DNA from: Acinetobacter pecorum
GTDB taxonomy: Bacteria > Pseudomonadota > Gammaproteobacteria > Pseudomonadales > Moraxellaceae
Direction of reading: 5' to 3'
NCBI RefSeq assembly: GCF_014837015.1
Contig: NZ_JACSPT010000024.1
Span: forward strand, 1 to 37,248
Length of the DNA: 37,248 bases
Of this stretch, positions 34,483 through 37,248 are shown one piece after another (positions within the stretch are counted from its first letter, which is position 1; the number at the start of each line of letters is the position of its first letter). The notes beneath the pieces were generated by a model. That model was not told the DNA's origin. It made no database searches and saw only the letters and a list, made by a program, of their open reading frames with translations. A program made the translations under genes and the position numbers.

Positions 34483-35049
34483 ATGAAATTATTTCTTATT
34501 ATCCTTGCAGGTGTAATCCTAGAAGTACTGGTCTGGATTGGCGTGGGTGACCTCGTCGGGAGCATGTGGTACGTATTTTTCTGGTTTGTAGCCGCATTCT
34601 TTATTGGTATGAATCTGATCCGTAAATATTCGGCCGGTGTCATGCCACAGATGCAGCAAATGCAGATGGGACAGATGAGTGCAGATCCTGCACTAACAGG
34701 AAATTTACCTAAAATTCTGGCAGGTTTCTTTTTGCTTATTCCTGGATTGATTACTGACGTACTGGCAGTCTTGATGCTTATTCCGGCAGTTCAGCAGGTC
34801 TTTAAAGCCGCAATAATGAAAGCGATGATGAAGCGTCAGCAACTCATGATGGAAAAAATGATGGGGGGTATGATGGGTGATATGGGTGGTGCACAAGGCC
34901 AAAATCCATTTGCCGAGATGATGCGTCAAATGCAGGATATGCAAAAGCAGCAGTCAGGCCACGGTGATTCAACGATCATTGATGGTGAAGCACGTGAAGT
35001 GACACCTGATGCCAAAAAAATTGAAATGAAAGATGTGAATCCTAAATAA
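34483..35049 (+). CDS. fxsA: FxsA family membrane protein
   Basis: 188 residues. Membrane segments are near 4-24, 28-45 and 78-100, then a cytosolic tail. The FxsA core (GLITDVLAVLMLIPAVQQ) is clear. The region 55-68 and the tail 106-145 are very Met-rich (QMQQMQMGQM; MKAMMKRQQLMMEKMMGGMM), more than in E. coli FxsA as I recall it. Its role (phage exclusion suppression in E. coli) is poorly understood. A terminator follows at 35069. Confidence 0.88.
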   Translation: MKLFLIILAGVILEVLVWIGVGDLVGSMWYVFFWFVAAFFIGMNLIRKYSAGVMPQMQQMQMGQMSADPALTGNLPKILAGFFLLIPGLITDVLAVLMLIPAVQQVFKAAIMKAMMKRQQLMMEKMMGGMMGDMGGAQGQNPFAEMMRQMQDMQKQQSGHGDSTIIDGEAREVTPDAKKIEMKDVNPK

Positions 35050-35068
35050 GTATTCTATTTGAAGCTTG

Positions 35069-35095
35069 AACCGAATCATTTGATTCGGTTTTTTA
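35069..35095 (+). terminator. Rho-independent terminator after fxsA
   Basis: AACCGAATCA (35069-35078), loop TT, TGATTCGGTT (35081-35090), then TTTTATT. A perfect 10-bp stem, about 20 bp after the fxsA stop. Confidence 0.85.
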
Positions 35096-35160
35096 TTACC
35101 AGAATAAATAATGCGAATATTCACGCAAAAGTTATAATGCACTGTTTTCAGAATTCTTTT

Positions 35161-35808
35161 ATGGAACCCATGTCACTGCTTCTAACCATTTGTGCCTTAC
35201 ATTTTGTGGCCCAGTTAAGTCCCGGCCCCGATATTCTTTTGATTGCCAAAAGCGCCGCATCTACCACACGCAAAAATGCCCTGAAAGTTATCGCAGGCAT
35301 CTCTGCCGGAATTGTGGTGTGGGTCATCCTGACATTGGCTGGATTCACTGTATTGATTGATCAGTTTCCATGGATTCAACAGGTATTGATGGTGCTCGGT
35401 GGTGTGTTCCTGGCGAAGATGGGCTGGACCATGCTAAAGGGAGGCCTGCACAGCTTTAAAAATAGATATCAACCCGATGATAATGTAAATGAGCAAGTGC
35501 AAGTTAAAAACTATTTTATGCTGGGCTTATGGACCAATCTTTCTAATCCTAAAACACTGATCTATTTTAGTAGCGTATTTTCACTCGCCTTGAGTTCATC
35601 TGCTTCAGATTATTTGAAAACACAGTTGGCTGTGATTATTCCCTCGCAGACCTTTATTACGTTCGCTTTATTAATGCTGTTGATTTCCCAACCAAAAATT
35701 AAAGCGTTGTACCAACGTTCAGGTAGTTATATTGATATGATTTCAGGCGGACTCTTTCTGCTGTTCGCATTGTGGTTGTGGTATGACGCGCTTATTCTGA
35801 TGAATTAA
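35161..35808 (+). CDS. LysE/RhtB family amino-acid exporter
   Basis: 215 residues (start ATG 35161; ATG 35170 is an alternative). The LysE-family opening is MSLLLTICALHFVAQLSPGPD, and about six hydrophobic helices follow. NLSNPKTLIYFSS is the second signature. Members export amino acids or their analogues such as threonine, homoserine or lysine. The in-frame stretch from 35059 overlaps the fxsA terminator and is not used. Its last 17 bases overlap the small gene on the other strand. Confidence 0.88.
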   Translation: MEPMSLLLTICALHFVAQLSPGPDILLIAKSAASTTRKNALKVIAGISAGIVVWVILTLAGFTVLIDQFPWIQQVLMVLGGVFLAKMGWTMLKGGLHSFKNRYQPDDNVNEQVQVKNYFMLGLWTNLSNPKTLIYFSSVFSLALSSSASDYLKTQLAVIIPSQTFITFALLMLLISQPKIKALYQRSGSYIDMISGGLFLLFALWLWYDALILMN

Positions 35809-35998
35809 TTTGTGCATCTTCATGCAAGGCTGTAGTGGTAGATGAGACAGGTATAGGAGATACTGCATTATCCTGGCTTTTAAGCGCCGTTTGATAGCGA
35901 TTAGGCTTTAAAGTGGTTTCAGTATTTTCAGAACCTTGATAGCTGCGGCTACGGTTGGCGCGCTCACGCAATCCACCTTTTTTAATTAGCTGAACCAT
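35792..35998 (-). CDS. Hypothetical 68-residue protein
   Basis: 68 residues, basic N-terminal half (LIKKGGLRERANRSRSYQ) and Ser/Thr/Asn-rich acidic tail. No membrane segment. A weak ribosome site (GACAGG) precedes ATG 35998. It overlaps the 3' end of the LysE gene by 17 bp, tail to tail. No family recognised. It has a sensible composition for a small cytosolic, possibly disordered protein, but the evidence is modest. Confidence 0.45.
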   Translation of the reverse strand: MVQLIKKGGLRERANRSRSYQGSENTETTLKPNRYQTALKSQDNAVSPIPVSSTTTALHEDAQINSSE

Positions 35999-36097
35999 GA
36001 CCTGTCTCTCATTTGAATCTATGGTTATTGTAAATCAAATCTAGGTCTTATGAGGTGGTTTTTCTGCAGCACAATTCGGATGACTCAAGTATCATAA

Positions 36098-36124
36098 AAG
36101 ACCTGTTTGGGATGAACAGGTCTT
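36098..36124 (-). terminator. Hairpin, terminator of the zinc-ribbon gene (minus strand)
   Basis: AAGACCTGTT (36098-36107) and AACAGGTCTT (36115-36124) form a perfect 10-bp stem around TGGGATG. Read on the minus strand, TTTTATGAT follows the stem, about 20 bp after the stop of the 36143-36391 gene. Confidence 0.7.
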
Positions 36125-36142
36125 GCTGCGGGGTGAATAAAA

Positions 36143-36391
36143 TTAACGAAGCCTTTTATCTTCTTCTTTTAAAACATCCAATAGTGAGTGTTGTGCCGGT
36201 ACTTCTTGTTGCGACTGCACATACAAATGCACCACTTTAAATATGATAGCTGTAACGAGACAGGCGATTAGACATAAAATCCAGAAACCAAAAGGGCTGC
36301 GAATATGGTGTGAACCACAATCGTTACAAACCTTTTGAGTGGATTCAACCACTTTGTCACAGCATGCACAATGATACTGGTAACGTAGCAT
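36143..36391 (-). CDS. Zinc-ribbon membrane-anchored small protein
   Basis: 82 residues. The N-terminal part has two CxxC pairs, CACC and CNDC, which together would form a zinc ribbon (residues 8-25). One membrane helix (about 34-55) and a charged tail follow. AAGGAG precedes ATG 36391, and a hairpin terminator follows the stop, so the gene is real. The ribbon would be in the cytosol. Function unknown; such proteins are common in Acinetobacter. Confidence 0.75.
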   Translation of the reverse strand: MLRYQYHCACCDKVVESTQKVCNDCGSHHIRSPFGFWILCLIACLVTAIIFKVVHLYVQSQQEVPAQHSLLDVLKEEDKRLR

Positions 36392-36774
36392 GATGATCTC
36401 CTTGAATTCACAGCATTCGAGTGAATAATTTATTTTTTTTAATGTACATCAGCATGTTTTTTACACATCAGATTCTAAATCAATGCATGAACCATGCCTA
36501 TGGGGTTTAACAAAAAGGTTACTAAAGCATTTTTTGCCTAAAAACCATTTCATTTAAAACGATCAATATCAGGAGTGCGGCAACGCAGCCAAAAAAGATT
36601 ATCTTAGCGACCCAAGGTATTCTAAAAATTTTTAAATATTTGATTTAAAGCATGAGTTGTAATTATTAACGAGGGGGTTAGCGGGAAATTTATATATAAA
36701 AATTAGGTAAATATTTAAATAATTTTGATAATTTATGTTATGTAACCAGAAATACTCCAATAAAGAGTCAAAGC
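36392..36774. other. Gene-poor region
   Basis: About 380 AT-rich bases between the zinc-ribbon gene start and a decayed gene. I see no gene, clear promoter pair or terminator in it. Short open frames here have biased codon use and no ribosome site. Confidence 0.4.
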
Positions 36775-37026
36775 ATGAAAAAAATAGCAGTGCTACTTGT
36801 AAGTTTAAGGGGGATGGGCAATGTTTCGTACAAACTGAGGTGGAAAAACAAGCTGTCACGTAGTTTCAGCAAGATTTTAACGCAGCTGCATATGAAAGGT
36901 TGTTTCAATGCTTTTTGAATTTTAGACCTGAATAATAAAAAAGCAGTGACTATCTTAAATAATGTATCTGCCATTCATTCAGAAATGGGCAATATTGAGC
37001 ACTTAACAGCCGAGCTCCGAAAATAA
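36775..37026 (+). pseudogene. Decayed small secreted protein gene (DUF3887-like remnant)
   Basis: ATG 36775 opens MKKIAVLLVSL, a signal-peptide-like start, but the frame then changes. Another frame holds VEKQAVT-stop-FQQDFNAAAYERLFQ and a third KKAVTILNNVSAIHSEMGN up to the stop at 37024-37026. Read in order they resemble a DUF3887-like domain (FxxxFNAxxYExLF) broken by at least two frameshifts and a stop codon. A functional protein is unlikely. The family guess is from memory. Confidence 0.45.
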
Positions 37027-37044
37027 AAATTGTACTTAAAACAA

Positions 37045-37071
37045 AAAAGCCAGTCAGGATGACTGGCTTTT
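37045..37071. terminator. Bidirectional terminator downstream of ahpF
   Basis: AAAAGCCAGTC (37045-37055), loop AGGAT, GACTGGCTTTT (37061-37071). A perfect 11-bp stem flanked by A- and T-runs on both sides. On the minus strand it is 12 bp beyond the ahpF stop. Confidence 0.88.
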
Positions 37072-37083
37072 CTATCGTTAAGA

Positions 37084-37248
37084 TTACTGTCCTGAACGGA
37101 TGATGTAATCAAATGCAGACAGCGAGGCTTTTGCACCTTCACCGGTCGCAATGATGATCTGCTTGTAAGGTACGGTGGTACAGTCACCTGCAGCAAATAC
37201 ACCTTTCACATTGGTTTCGTTGCGCTCGTTAATCACAATCTCGCCACG
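37084..37248 (-). CDS. ahpF: Alkyl hydroperoxide reductase subunit F, C-terminus (partial)
   Basis: The last 54 residues and stop of a flavoprotein disulfide reductase, with [20 protein letters not shown] and [18 protein letters not shown]. The [11 protein letters not shown] sequence distinguishes AhpF from thioredoxin reductase. It reduces AhpC using NADH. The rest lies beyond the right edge of the window. A terminator follows at 37045. Confidence 0.9.
   Translation of the reverse strand, partial: RGEIVINERNETNVKGVFAAGDCTTVPYKQIIIATGEGAKASLSAFDYIIRSGQ

Noticed and set aside
1..37248. CRISPR arrays, prophage modules, toxin-antitoxin pairs or defence systems
   Set aside because: No repeat-spacer pattern, phage structural genes or recognisable antitoxin/toxin pair was seen on either strand.

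Overview
The window looks like chromosome from a gammaproteobacterium of the genus Acinetobacter. This rests on the moderately AT-rich base composition, the gene families and neighbourhoods (bioAFCD run, DsbD/TlpA/DsbG block, FxsA, AhpF), and an IS3-family end of a kind I associate with Acinetobacter. It is my reading of the proteins, not a database result. No rRNA, tRNA or CRISPR array was seen.

Layout. (1) 1-123: the end of an IS3-family insertion sequence, cut by the window edge. (2) 387-10073: a visibly AT-richer catabolic cluster matching, gene for gene, the levulinate (4-oxo/4-hydroxy acid) pathway known as lva in Pseudomonas putida. It holds a kinase (LvaA), a small partner (LvaB, DUF6285), an extra histidine phosphatase, an ACAD10/11-type acyl-CoA dehydrogenase (LvaC), an SDR (LvaD), a sigma-54 activator (LvaR), an acyl-CoA ligase (LvaE), a DUF485 protein and a solute:sodium symporter. 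Two near-perfect sigma-54 promoters (345-360 and 6392-6407) each lie about 55 bp downstream of a pair of matching dyads, TTTCA-N3-TT(G/g)GAA(A). These are probably the LvaR enhancer sites. (3) 10074-11137: about 1 kb without a convincing gene, with a strong terminator and decayed coding fragments. (4) 11138-15202: a four-gene cassette encoding a 'thermostable hemolysin' family protein, an adenylate-forming ligase, a TauD-like oxygenase and an SDR. It looks like an orphan small-molecule pathway. (5) 15507-20151: biotin synthesis (BioH-like esterase, bioA, bioF, bioC, bioD, joined by ATGA overlaps); bioB lies alone at 29494-30495. (6) 20129-22175: an OmpR/QseBC-like two-component system on the minus strand. 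It is divergent from dsbD, an Lgt-like/TlpA fusion and dsbG (22284-25826). (7) 25935-28471: a DUF202 protein and a BigR-type sulfide/persulfide detoxification module (ArsR-family repressor, two YeeE/YedE half transporters, persulfide-dioxygenase-like hydrolase) with a candidate operator. (8) 28472-37248: small orphan proteins, bioB, queG, nnr, acylphosphatase, ruvC, fxsA, a LysE exporter, a zinc-ribbon membrane protein, a decayed gene and the 3' end of ahpF.

The items most worth a second look are the rearranged lva cluster with its built-in histidine phosphatase and paired enhancer dyads, and the hemolysin-family/AMP-ligase/TauD/SDR cassette. Most of the rest is ordinary housekeeping or redox metabolism.
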